Source: Lachnospiraceae bacterium
GTDB taxonomy: Bacteria > Bacillota > Clostridia > Lachnospirales > Lachnospiraceae
NCBI GenBank assembly: GCA_017428105.1
Contig: JAFRRM010000041.1
Coordinates: forward strand, 1-40,348
DNA: 40,348 bases
Direction of reading: 5' to 3'
Position 1 is the first letter of the stretch. Each line of letters opens with the position of its first letter. Below the pieces are notes generated by a model. It was not told the origin of the DNA, ran no database searches, and was given only the letters and a program-made list of their open reading frames with translations. Below, piece by piece: positions 32,464-39,071 of this stretch. A program made the position numbers and the translations under genes.

Positions 32464-33078
32464 TCAGCCTAGTTCTTCCCAGTCGATCCGTTCGGAGCGG
32501 TAGAAATATTCGCGGTCTCTCTCCGATACTTCGCGCATCACCTGGCACGGGTTTCCGACGGCGACGACGTTGTCCGGGATGTCTCTGGTCACGACGCTGC
32601 CGGCGCCGATGACCGCGTTCTTCCCGATCCGGACGCCCGGGACGATGATCACGCCGGCGCCGATCCAGGCGTTTTCACCGATGTGCACGTCCTTGTTGTA
32701 CTGCAGGCCGCGCCCGCGCAGCTCCGGGTCGATCGGGTGATTGGCGGTCGCGATGGTGACGTTCGGCCCGAACATCACCCGGTCTCCGACGTAAATGTGC
32801 CCGTCGTCCACGAGCGTGAGATTGAAATTCGCGTAGATCCCGGACCCGAAGTGGACGTGGCGGCCGCCCCAGTTGGCGTGGAACGGCAGCTCGATGTAAC
32901 AGTTTTCGCCGCATTCGGCAAAGACCTCCCGCATGTACCGTTCCTTCTCCGCCAGATCGGAGGGCTTGAGCTGATTGAACGCCCACAGCCTGTCCAGGAA
33001 GGGGACCTGTCTGGACAGGATCTCCTCCGCCATCGGGTCGTAGATCAGGCCGCTGATCATTCGTTCATACTGTGTCAT
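32464..33078 (-). CDS. Maltose/galactoside-type sugar O-acetyltransferase
   Basis: This 204-aa protein has the family's N-terminal helical region (ERMISGLIYDPMAEEILSRQ) and a left-handed beta-helix of hexapeptide repeats (about 75-185: IYVGDRVMFGPNVTIATANHPID; WIGAGVIIVPGVRIGKNAVIGAGSVVTRDI, each given in part). The catalytic His is in TANHPID. It moves acetyl from acetyl-CoA to a sugar hydroxyl in the cytosol. GGAGGAG precedes the ATG. It sits between the DUF5714 gene and the broken gene at 33097; no sugar pathway is nearby. Confidence 0.93.
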   Translation of the reverse strand: MTQYERMISGLIYDPMAEEILSRQVPFLDRLWAFNQLKPSDLAEKERYMREVFAECGENCYIELPFHANWGGRHVHFGSGIYANFNLTLVDDGHIYVGDRVMFGPNVTIATANHPIDPELRGRGLQYNKDVHIGENAWIGAGVIIVPGVRIGKNAVIGAGSVVTRDIPDNVVAVGNPCQVMREVSERDREYFYRSERIDWEELG

Positions 33079-33096
33079 GGGTCTCCTCCCGGGGCG

Positions 33097-33254
33097 TCAG
33101 AACATTTTGCCGGTATATTCGAACACGGGCATGGCGTCCAGATCGAAGGCGGCGAGGTCTTCCAGATAGATGTTGGTGGTGCATCATCAGGTTGGAATCG
33201 CCGTCCTTTTCCGTGTGGACCAGGACGACAGGATGGCCGGGTTTTTCTGTTCAT
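33097..33254 (-). pseudogene. Frameshifted small gene after the OhrR-like regulator
   Basis: A start ATG at 33254 overlaps the marR stop (ATGA) and has AAGGAG at 7 nt, a fully formed coupled start. Its own frame soon becomes unconvincing (MNRKTRPSCRPG). The next frame reads HPVVLVHTEKDGDSNLMMHH, and the third reads NIYLEDLAAFDLDAMPVFEY ending GKMF and a TGA at 33097. Protein-like text thus walks through three frames, implying two indels in the gene (or in the assembly). I do not recognise the family. The intact gene would be about 52 residues. Confidence 0.5.
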
Positions 33255-33748
33255 GGCGTGATCTCCTTCTGGTCGTCGGACCGGCCGTTCCCGGCCGGAT
33301 CCGCAGCCTTGTTTTTCTGCGTTTCCAGCAGTTCGTACAGCAGCGCATACAGCATCTGCGCCTTTTCGGGCGGCAGACCGATGCAGGAGCCGACGCGGCA
33401 GGGGACGTCTTTCGCTTTTTCCTGCAGCGCCCGGCCTTCTTCGGTCAGGGAGATCAGGACCACACGGTCGTCCGCTCCGCTCCGGTTTCTTTCGATCCAG
33501 CCCGCCTGCTGCATTTTTTTGAGCAGGGGGGAGAGGGTCCCGCTGTCCAGCATCAGCCGGCTGCAGATCTCGCCGACCGGGATGCCGTCCTTCTCCCACA
33601 GCACCAGAAGGACGATATACTGCGTATAGGTCAGACCCAGCGGCTTAAGAAAAGGCGCGTAAAGGCTGACGACGCTGCGGGAAGCGGCGTAGAGCGGAAA
33701 GCACAGCTGGTCGGTCAGCTTCATCATTTTGTAAGGGTCGTGTTCCAT
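33251..33748 (-). CDS. MarR-family regulator, OhrR-like
   Basis: This 165-aa protein opens with LTDQLCFPLYAASRSVV and LGLTYTQYIVLLVLWE, the signature of OhrR-type MarR proteins. Cys16 is at the position of the redox-sensing cysteine that reacts with organic hydroperoxides. The winged helix follows (VGEICSRLMLDSGTLSPLLKKM; DRVVLISLTEEG). GAGG lies about 9 nt before the ATG. An OhrR-box-like palindrome overlaps its -10, so it is probably autoregulated. No ohr gene is seen; the coupled downstream gene is broken. The glutathione peroxidase 1.6 kb away is a possible but unproven target. Confidence 0.88.
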   Translation of the reverse strand: MEHDPYKMMKLTDQLCFPLYAASRSVVSLYAPFLKPLGLTYTQYIVLLVLWEKDGIPVGEICSRLMLDSGTLSPLLKKMQQAGWIERNRSGADDRVVLISLTEEGRALQEKAKDVPCRVGSCIGLPPEKAQMLYALLYELLETQKNKAADPAGNGRSDDQKEITP

Positions 33749-33770
33749 GGGGGACCTCGCTTATATTTGA

Positions 33771-33808
33771 TACAATTAAGTTTTATCACAGATAAACGCG
33801 GCTGTCAA
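33771..33808 (-). promoter_or_regulatory. Promoter of the OhrR-like gene with OhrR-box-like operator
   Basis: On the minus strand TTGACA (plus 33803-33808), a 17-bp spacer and TAAAAC (plus 33780-33785). TACAATTAAGTTTTA (33771-33785) differs at two positions from the palindrome TACAATTAAATTGTA known for OhrR sites and covers the -10. Confidence 0.75.
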
Positions 33809-33840
33809 GAGAGAATTCCGAAAGAGGGGCGCGTACGTCA

Positions 33841-33863
33841 AAAAAACGGAGCGGTCCGCTCCG
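33841..33863 (-). terminator. Terminator of the metallophosphoesterase gene
   Basis: CGGAGCGG (33847-33854) and CCGCTCCG (33856-33863) pair. On the minus strand a T-run follows (plus A-run 33840-33846). Confidence 0.85.
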
Positions 33864-33870
33864 GCTTTCT

Positions 33871-34968
33871 CTATTTTCCCCTGACTGTAATGATCACATA
33901 TTCCGACCGCGTCCCGGTCTTGAAGTGGACCGCCCAGTTCGAGATCCCGGACGTGACGATGAAATCCGTCCCGCTGCGCTTCTCATACCCGTATGTCCGG
34001 TCGATGCCTCCGAACAGCCGCCCGATCAGACCCAGCGGGATCAGCTGCCCTCCGTGGGTATGCCCGGAAACGACAAGATCCGCTTCGGTAGCCGCCTCTT
34101 TATCATAATCGTTCGGCTCATGATCCAGCACGATCACATATTTGCCGGGTTCGGCCCCCTCCAGCAGCTCGGCCAGCTCCCTCCGGGAGCGCGCCGATGC
34201 ATCCTTTCTGCCGATGAGACAGAGATCCCCGGTATACGCAGCCGCATCCTCCAGGATATGGACCCCGTTTTCCTCCAGCGCCCGCGCCAGATCTTCCGCG
34301 GAGAAGTCCCGGCGGAGGCCGTACCCTTTGTCGTGGTTTCCGTAAGAAAACCAGATGCCGTACTTCGGATCGGCTTTCCCCAGGGCTTCACAGGCGGTCA
34401 GCATATCCGCGCGCGTCGTGTCGTCGTCCACGAAATCCCCCGGGATCAGGATCAGATCGGGCTCCTGCTTCATGATCTCTTCGATATAAGAGGCAAACCC
34501 GTCGCCGTCAAACGTGGCTCCGACGTGCGAGTCGGACAAGAGGGCGATGCGGACCTCTCCCACGGTCTTATCCGTGGCCAGCGTGTATTCCGTTTTCCAC
34601 ACATGGACGCACTGGAAATACCCGCAGATGAGACAGACCGCCGCTGCCGCCAGCGCCAGCCAGCCCTGCCAAAAGACCTTCGGCGGCTCCTTCTCCTTTT
34701 TCCCGATGAGCCGGAAAACGGCGTCGAATATCAGGAAGAAAAACAGCACGTGCAGGAAAATGATCACGGCGTCGAACACAGTCATCAGAAACGTAAACAG
34801 GAGAAACAGGCCCAGAAGAAGGGCGAAACTGATCCCGCACCGCACCCATTTCCTCTGCCCGGAAACCTTCCGGATCAGTCCGAATTTACCGACGGCGCCG
34901 GTCATATATATCACTCCGAAAATACAGGCCGCGATCACCACGACCAGGCCGATTTGATAGATCAGCAT
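33871..34968 (-). CDS. Membrane-anchored calcineurin-like metallophosphoesterase
   Basis: This is a 365-aa protein. The N-terminal third has about four membrane helices (residues 1-24, 38-60, 64-85 and 95-115). The C-terminal domain has the binuclear metal motifs in order: LLSDSHVG (D-x-H), LIPGDFVDDD (GD), YGNHDKG (GNH), LDHEPND and VSGHTHGGQ (GHTH). It belongs to the YkuE/YaeI-like group, which includes enzymes acting on lipid phosphates; the exact substrate is unknown. The start at 34968 has AGGAGG close upstream; open frame beyond it runs through the promoter. A promoter (35053) and terminator (33841) make it a single-gene unit. Confidence 0.92.
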   Translation of the reverse strand: MLIYQIGLVVVIAACIFGVIYMTGAVGKFGLIRKVSGQRKWVRCGISFALLLGLFLLFTFLMTVFDAVIIFLHVLFFFLIFDAVFRLIGKKEKEPPKVFWQGWLALAAAAVCLICGYFQCVHVWKTEYTLATDKTVGEVRIALLSDSHVGATFDGDGFASYIEEIMKQEPDLILIPGDFVDDDTTRADMLTACEALGKADPKYGIWFSYGNHDKGYGLRRDFSAEDLARALEENGVHILEDAAAYTGDLCLIGRKDASARSRRELAELLEGAEPGKYVIVLDHEPNDYDKEAATEADLVVSGHTHGGQLIPLGLIGRLFGGIDRTYGYEKRSGTDFIVTSGISNWAVHFKTGTRSEYVIITVRGK

Positions 34969-35052
34969 GATCCTCCTTTCAGTCTGCTGCCCGCGGAACC
35001 TGGGGGGCCGCAGACGGGCTCTGCCGTGACAGAGGGACGGATGACTGGTTTT

Positions 35053-35081
35053 ATGATAACAGATTTTGCGGGGGTTTGAAA
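35053..35081 (-). promoter_or_regulatory. Promoter of the metallophosphoesterase gene
   Basis: On the minus strand TTTCAA (plus 35076-35081), 17-bp spacer, TATCAT (plus 35053-35058). It leaves about 80 nt of leader. Confidence 0.6.
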
Positions 35082-35204
35082 TAAAAAGTTGGCGTTTCTC
35101 TGATGATCTCCGGCGCTGATCCCTGGCCGGGAGAATGATGGGCAGCCCGGAAAGTTTGACGCGATAGAACAAAACCCGCACAATTCCATGTGTTAATTTA
35201 TTGA

Positions 35205-35678
35205 ATGATCCTATTCGTACTCACGAACATCGATCTGTCGACGTCTTTCATCTTAGATTCGGTATTCGATTCCGAATATATTATTTCTGACAGAAACGGG
35301 AACCCTCTTTCCGATTCGCAGTTCCAACGTGTGTGGAATTATATCAAAGTCCGTTCGACAAAAGAAAGGACAATCTACAAGTACATCAACGGGCAATCGG
35401 TCCGGAAACCGTTTAAGCCCCAGAAGGGTGAACGCTGCCGAACAGATAAAAACCTGTATTATTGCCTCGATTTTACGGTGACGCCGCATCAGCTCCGGCA
35501 CACGTATATCACCAACATGATTAATGCGGGGATCGATCCCAAGACTGTTCAGTATCTGGCGGGACACAAAAACAGCCAGGTCACAATGGATATCTACGTC
35601 AAGGTGAAATACAACAGACCGGATGAGCTTTTGAAAGTGGTGGAGAATGCGTTTGAGGGAAAAGAGCAGGATCAGTAA
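35205..35678 (+). pseudogene. Tyrosine integrase remnant (C-terminal catalytic part only)
   Basis: The open frame gives 157 aa. From about residue 22 on it matches the C-terminal catalytic half of phage/ICE tyrosine integrases: DSEYIISDRNGNPLSDSQF, the H-x-x-R box in TPHQLRHTYITNM, LAGHKNS with its His, and the nucleophile Tyr in VTMDIYVKV. The first 20 residues do not fit, and the first catalytic Arg and the whole core-binding domain are missing (families are usually 350-400 aa). It is therefore a truncated remnant joined to unrelated DNA. A proper terminator follows at 35698. It marks a former integration event next to the accessory region. Confidence 0.8.
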
Positions 35679-35697
35679 GAAAGCAACACATATCAGA

Positions 35698-35721
35698 GGG
35701 CTCCCGAGCGGAGCCCTTTTT
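35698..35721 (+). terminator. Terminator of the integrase remnant
   Basis: GGGCTCC (35698-35704), 5-nt loop, GGAGCCC (35710-35716), then TTTTT. Confidence 0.88.
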
Positions 35722-35884
35722 GATTGCTGCTTTGTCCGGCAGCATGAACAAACGAATACAGCCGTTATCATTTGACGCGTGTCGGTGCAGCCCGTGTCAA
35801 AGCGTTCCGGACAGTCGGAATGGCATCGCTTTACGGCTTCAAGACAGAAAAAACGGCCCGTTTACGCGCCGGTTTTCATCGAAA

Positions 35885-35955
35885 AATTGTCCCAATTCTT
35901 AACTCAAAAGGGCTCCAAAAGGGCCCAAAAACGCAATTGTCCCACTTTTAACTCA
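35885..35955. repeat. Pair of about 21-bp direct repeats in the 35720-36225 gene-free stretch
   Basis: AATTGTCCCA followed by ...TTAACTCA occurs at 35885-35906 and again, one base shorter, at 35935-35955. Related copies (TTGTCTCA...TTAACTA) occur at 38939-38975. The gene-free stretch 35720-36225 otherwise holds a TTTGAC/GTCAAA stem (35771-35801) and the long hairpin at 36132; I see no gene in it. The repeats could be remnants of a transposon end (inference). Confidence 0.6.
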
Positions 35956-36131
35956 GAACAAACGTTCGCACACCGAGTCGGACCGAAGCAAATCGAGACA
36001 TAAGAAAAAACCGCGAAATACGTTCCCCTTGCTTAGTAAAGGCAGTTTTTGACCGAAAGAGGAGAGAGAAGAGAGTGCCATAGGCGGCGCCGGGCATCGG
36101 AGAAGGCGGAAAGAAAAGTGATTTATCCTCA

Positions 36132-36180
36132 AGTTAAGCCGGTAACTTTTGTGATTTTTGCAAAAGTTACCGGCTTAACT
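36132..36180. repeat. 20-bp perfect inverted repeat (long hairpin) downstream of hipT
   Basis: AGTTAAGCCGGTAACTTTTG (36132-36151) and its exact reverse complement (36161-36180) flank a 9-nt T-rich loop. Neither side has a T-run, so it is not an ordinary terminator. It lies 46 bp beyond the stop of hipT. It could cap and protect the hip mRNA 3' end, or be a recombination or small-transposon structure. Confidence 0.8.
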
Positions 36181-36225
36181 GGAAAATAACGCTCGCGAAA
36201 GTGTTTGCGTGGGGGCAGTCGCAAA

Positions 36226-37176
36226 TTATCCCAGCAGGATCTGATATCTCTGATCGATCAGCTTGCTAAAGCCCTCTTTCATTTCTTCCGGCAGAAGCGA
36301 TTCCTGGCACATCGTCAGCAGAACAGGCTTCTTATCCAACAGGAAGCGGATCATTTTCCCGGCGGCCTCCTCAGGAATACCGCAGGCCTTTGCGAAAACA
36401 AGGAAGTCCTTTTTTCTCAGGTTATTCTTTTTGCCGTTCATAGGCAGGGCGAACTCTTCATTGTCTTCCGGCATGATCAGATTAACAGGCAGCAGGTCAT
36501 AGGCCGGAGAAAGCACATACTCGCAAGATCCTTCCGCCGTCTCGATCATGGAAAAGTTCTTGAGATGCATATCAGAGTTTCCGGTCAGAAAGCAGAAGAC
36601 CAGGCGCAAAAACAATTCTGTCATATCCATCTGCCGGCGGGAAGAATATCTGCCGATAACTTTGGCACAGCGTTCATAGGAACCCCTGTATTTATCCTGA
36701 GCCAGACGAAGATCCAGCTGGCAAAAGTCTTCCATGGCGAGACGAATCACATGGTCAGATCCGATGATGCGGTCTACTCTTTTGGTGATGTAAGCAACGG
36801 TACCCTCGTTTCGAATCAGCGCATGCGGAACAGTAGCGATGCCGCAGGCATCCGCCATGCTCATGACAAGATGTTCCGATTCGGGCATGGAAGGGTAATC
36901 GTTGACCTGAGGCTTCAGAATATATCCGGTCGGAACATCCACCAGCGTCAGCCTGGGCTGCTTCCCTTCCGAGAACAGGTGCAGTGATATCTTTTTCTGA
37001 ACACCCGGAACCGTCAGGCCCTTTCTGACAGCCTCGCCGATTATGAGTTCCAGGCCGGAGCTTGAAAGTTCGATCTCCGGCAATACACTCGTTCCAAAGA
37101 AGTGCTTGATGCAATTCTTATGCCATCCGGAGTCGTTTGACGTTTTCAGCGGTTTTCCGCAGCAAAGACAATTCAT
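36226..37176 (-). CDS. hipT: HipT-like serine/threonine kinase toxin (HipA C-terminal type)
   Basis: This 316-aa protein has HipA kinase motifs but lacks the HipA N-terminal subdomain, which is a separate gene here. A cysteine-rich start (CLCCGKPL, then HKNCIKHFFG) leads to the glycine-rich loop VPGVQKKISL (Ser64 is the likely autophosphorylation position). Lys88 lies in YILKP, then SEHLVMSMADACGI, EDFCQL, the catalytic loop GNSDMHLKNFS (Asp202, Asn207) and the metal-binding Asp227 in SPAYDLLPVN. Known HipA/HipT kinases phosphorylate aminoacyl-tRNA synthetases and arrest growth; HipT of E. coli O127 targets TrpS. The target here is unknown. The ATG overlaps the hipS stop (ATGA). All key residues look intact, so it may be active. 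Confidence 0.88.
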   Translation of the reverse strand: MNCLCCGKPLKTSNDSGWHKNCIKHFFGTSVLPEIELSSSGLELIIGEAVRKGLTVPGVQKKISLHLFSEGKQPRLTLVDVPTGYILKPQVNDYPSMPESEHLVMSMADACGIATVPHALIRNEGTVAYITKRVDRIIGSDHVIRLAMEDFCQLDLRLAQDKYRGSYERCAKVIGRYSSRRQMDMTELFLRLVFCFLTGNSDMHLKNFSMIETAEGSCEYVLSPAYDLLPVNLIMPEDNEEFALPMNGKKNNLRKKDFLVFAKACGIPEEAAGKMIRFLLDKKPVLLTMCQESLLPEEMKEGFSKLIDQRYQILLG

Positions 37177-37499
37177 AGACGTTCCTCCCGAATGGTAACG
37201 TTTCCAATAGCATCTCTGCAGGCAATCAGCAAAAGACCAAAGCGATCCCGTCTCTCGATCTTCCAGTTGCGGCTCACGACTTCCAACAGCCAGCCTTCCG
37301 GAATCAAACCGTCGAAGAACGGGAAGAGGGTGGTGGAGACAAAAGGTTTATCTGTAAGCGGAAGCGTTAGTGAAACGGGAGAGGTACCGCATGCCAGATA
37401 ATCCGGATCATACTGAAAGCGATACCCTTCATCGGTCTCTTCAAGAAGTCCGACGTAACTGTCTCTGATATATACGAATGCCTTTCGGAAAGTGCTCAT
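37173..37499 (-). CDS. hipS: HipS-like protein (HipA N-terminal subdomain as separate antitoxin)
   Basis: This 108-aa protein matches the HipA N-terminal 'couple_hipA' domain: KAFVYIRDSYVGLLEE, then SPVSLTLPLTDKPFVS and LFPFFDGLIPEGWLLE. In HipBST systems this stand-alone domain (HipS) is the antitoxin that neutralises HipT. The ATG overlaps the hipB stop and the stop overlaps the hipT ATG, both as ATGA. The three proteins are therefore made by coupled translation, in the hipB-hipS-hipT order of the known system. Confidence 0.87.
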   Translation of the reverse strand: MSTFRKAFVYIRDSYVGLLEETDEGYRFQYDPDYLACGTSPVSLTLPLTDKPFVSTTLFPFFDGLIPEGWLLEVVSRNWKIERRDRFGLLLIACRDAIGNVTIREERL

Positions 37500-37711
37500 T
37501 GCTCGTTGTCCTTTCGTTCGATCCTGCCCGGAACCGCTTCCATTCCGAACATGGCAAGGGCGATATTGACTTTATCCATGCGGACGGTTTCTTTCCCCTG
37601 TTCCAGTTCACGGATAAAGCGAAGCCCCAGCCCAGAGCGCATGGCAAATTCCTGCTGGGAAAGCCCGGCGGCCCGGCGGTTGTACTTAATATATTCAGCG
37701 ATTCTGTTCAT
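37496..37711 (-). CDS. hipB: HipB-like XRE regulator of the hip operon
   Basis: This is a 71-aa protein. A HTH_3 domain covers about residues 5-58 (EYIKYNRRAAGLSQQEFAMR, SGLGLRFIRELEQGKETVRM), and a short tail (GMEAVPGRIERKD) is typical of HipB. ATG 37711 has AAGGAGG at 6-8 nt; a longer in-frame start at 37750 would lie in the promoter. It should bind the three palindromic sites upstream and repress the operon, alone or with HipS/HipT. Confidence 0.87.
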   Translation of the reverse strand: MNRIAEYIKYNRRAAGLSQQEFAMRSGLGLRFIRELEQGKETVRMDKVNIALAMFGMEAVPGRIERKDNEQ

Positions 37712-37741
37712 CGGATTCCCTCCTTGTGAAGAGATAACAAC

Positions 37742-37770
37742 AATATACACCCCTTGGGGTATAAAAGCAA
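37742..37770 (-). promoter_or_regulatory. hipBST promoter
   Basis: On the minus strand TTGCTT (plus 37765-37770), a 17-bp spacer and TATATT (plus 37742-37747). The first operator-like palindrome (37746-37761) lies in the spacer. Confidence 0.8.
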
Positions 37771-37843
37771 GAGATTTTCTAAAAATGATCCCGAAAGGGT
37801 ATAAAATTACGAGATGATAGTTAATTGTACCCTATCGGGATCA
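37746..37843. promoter_or_regulatory. Three operator-like palindromes upstream of hipB
   Basis: Site 1 is TACACCCCTTGGGGTA (37746-37761). Site 2 is TGATCCCGAAAGGGTA (37786-37801). Site 3 (37828-37843), read on the minus strand, is TGATCCCGATAGGGTA, 15 of 16 bases the same as site 2. All share a CCC-N-GGG core ending in TA. Centres are 40 and 42 bp apart, about four DNA turns, so bound dimers would sit on one face. This matches the multi-operator plan known for HipB. Confidence 0.75.
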
Positions 37844-37883
37844 TTTCAGAAGACGCGGGCTTAGACCGGTATGAAAAAGCATC

Positions 37884-38327
37884 TTATGACTTCTGTTCCT
37901 CTTTTTCGAGAAGCCTCCACGCTGCAAACCCGGTAATGGCCTGACACAGGCCGAAGAGGAAGTAGGCCGTGGACATGAAATTCAGCGGGAACATATAGAA
38001 CTGGAAACAGATCCAAAGCATAAGGGTAATGCCGAAGATACCGCCAAGAATTACGCCGAGCCTCTTTTTTCGCAGCAGAAGAACAGCCGCAGTCAGATTT
38101 GTCAGCTCGTTTACGATCAACAAAGCGAACCCGGAAAACAGGAGATCCTGAAACAGCACGTCCGCAAAAGGCAGTTTCTGAAAGTAGGGGAGCATGCTGT
38201 CCATGTGCAGGAGCTTTCCGCTGGGATCCAGGATCATGCTCAGACCGCCGGCGACCGCGCCGATCCCGATGAAAAGCGTCCAGAAGATCAGCCATTTCCG
38301 GGCTGTGTTATTGTTTCCATTTTTCAT
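37884..38327 (-). CDS. Small polytopic membrane protein, unknown
   Basis: This is a 147-aa protein with four hydrophobic helices (about 13-32, 57-78, 87-108 and 112-135), a short extracytoplasmic loop (DPSGKLLHMDSMLPYFQKLP) between the first two, and a basic RKKR turn. I do not recognise the family. AAGGAG lies 8 nt before the ATG. It precedes hipB on the same strand, but the hip operators and promoter lie between them, so it is probably a separate unit that reads toward hipBST. Confidence 0.7.
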   Translation of the reverse strand: MKNGNNNTARKWLIFWTLFIGIGAVAGGLSMILDPSGKLLHMDSMLPYFQKLPFADVLFQDLLFSGFALLIVNELTNLTAAVLLLRKKRLGVILGGIFGITLMLWICFQFYMFPLNFMSTAYFLFGLCQAITGFAAWRLLEKEEQKS

Positions 38328-38368
38328 ACAGGAACTCCTTAGCGAAAGTGCATGTACCTAGTGGCAAT

Positions 38369-38536
38369 CGCAAATATTGCGACTACCACCATATTTGGCG
38401 GCTTATGTGGATCTGTCTTATGAGTATTGTGCAAAAAATGCACATTAGATCACTCCGGTCATTTGAACGGATCCCGTCTGATGCATTATGCAAAAAAGCA
38501 TATCAGGCAGTTGTTGTAAAAAGTGCAACAACTGCC
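38369..38536. repeat. Cluster of four short hairpins, three with A-rich loops
   Basis: In order: CGCAA-ATA-TTGCG (38369-38381); TGTGCA-AAAAA-TGCACA (38428-38444); TATGC-AAAAAA-GCATA (38487-38502), extended by an outer CTGAT/ATCAG pair; and GGCAGTTGTTG-TAAAAAGTG-CAACAACTGCC (38506-38536). They fill the gap between the membrane gene and the decayed AlbA_2 gene. No T-runs follow, so they are not plain terminators. Function unknown. Confidence 0.7.
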
Positions 38537-38542
38537 GCGATC

Positions 38543-38910
38543 TCAATTCCCGATATAAGATGAGGAGGGACCGCTGTCGATCTTCTCGAGATAGCCGTTC
38601 TATACCAGGTCGGTCACGTTATCAGTCACCTCACCAGTCACTGTATCAGTCACCCTCACGGCCGATCTTTCGCCTCAGTGAACTTAATCATAATATCGTC
38701 CGGATGGACTGTATATTCCGGCATCGGCAGATGATCAGCTTTTAGTGCGTCAAAAACCTTTTCAACGCCACGGCGCCAACTCTCAATGAAACCCGCCAGA
38801 TAAAAAACAGGTCCTGCAGTTTTATCGGAATCACCGATAGAAGTTATGACCAATAATCGAACTCGGTAGTTACTTGACACGGCAACTGTTGTATTCTTTG
38901 CAACAAGCAC
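38543..38910 (-). pseudogene. Decayed AlbA_2/ATP-binding (RecG-related regulator type) gene, C-terminal remnant
   Basis: An 84-codon open frame (38910-38656) carries GFIESWRRGVEKVFDALKAD, the conserved C-terminal motif of Schlafen AlbA_2/HATPase_c_4 'putative DNA-binding' proteins. After its stop, the text continues in another frame as VTDTVTGEVTDNVTDLV, the VTD-type repeats such proteins often have. A stop codon follows, then NGYLEKIDSGP in the same frame, typical of the final winged helix, to a TGA at 38543. The N-terminal two-thirds is gone; residues before about 37 of the open frame do not match. A frameshift, an in-frame stop and truncation make it a pseudogene. Confidence 0.72.
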
Positions 38911-38938
38911 ACTTCTTTCTCTCGCTCATTTTCATTTT

Positions 38939-38975
38939 TTGTCTCATCCATTAACTATTGTCTCAGAATTAACTA
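38939..38975. repeat. Adjacent direct repeats related to those at 35885
   Basis: TTGTCTCATCCATTAACTA (38939-38957) is followed at once by TTGTCTCAGAATTAACTA (38958-38975). Both resemble the 35885 and 35935 repeats in the same orientation. Confidence 0.6.
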
Positions 38976-39036
38976 CTAAATCTCCGACAAAATCCATGAA
39001 ACGCCATCAAATCCGATCAAAGATTCCCGGGCATGA

Positions 39037-39071
39037 AAAGAGCCCGGAAATGGCGTATTTCCGGGCTTTTT
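39037..39071. terminator. Terminator hairpin, near-copy of the one at 24424
   Basis: AGCCCGGAAAT (39041-39051), 5-nt loop, ATTTCCGGGCT (39057-39067), with A-run before and T-run after. The stem differs by few bases from 24424-24458. No intact plus-strand gene feeds it now, so it may be the remnant end of a lost gene. Confidence 0.75.

Noticed and set aside
36226..37711. Ordinary two-gene hipBA module
   Set aside because: The HipA N-terminal subdomain is encoded by its own gene with separate start and stop and coupled overlaps, which fits HipBST instead.
35885..38975. Intact insertion sequence bounded by the TTGTCCCA-type repeats
   Set aside because: The copies are in direct, not inverted, orientation and no transposase lies between them; only remnants can be claimed.
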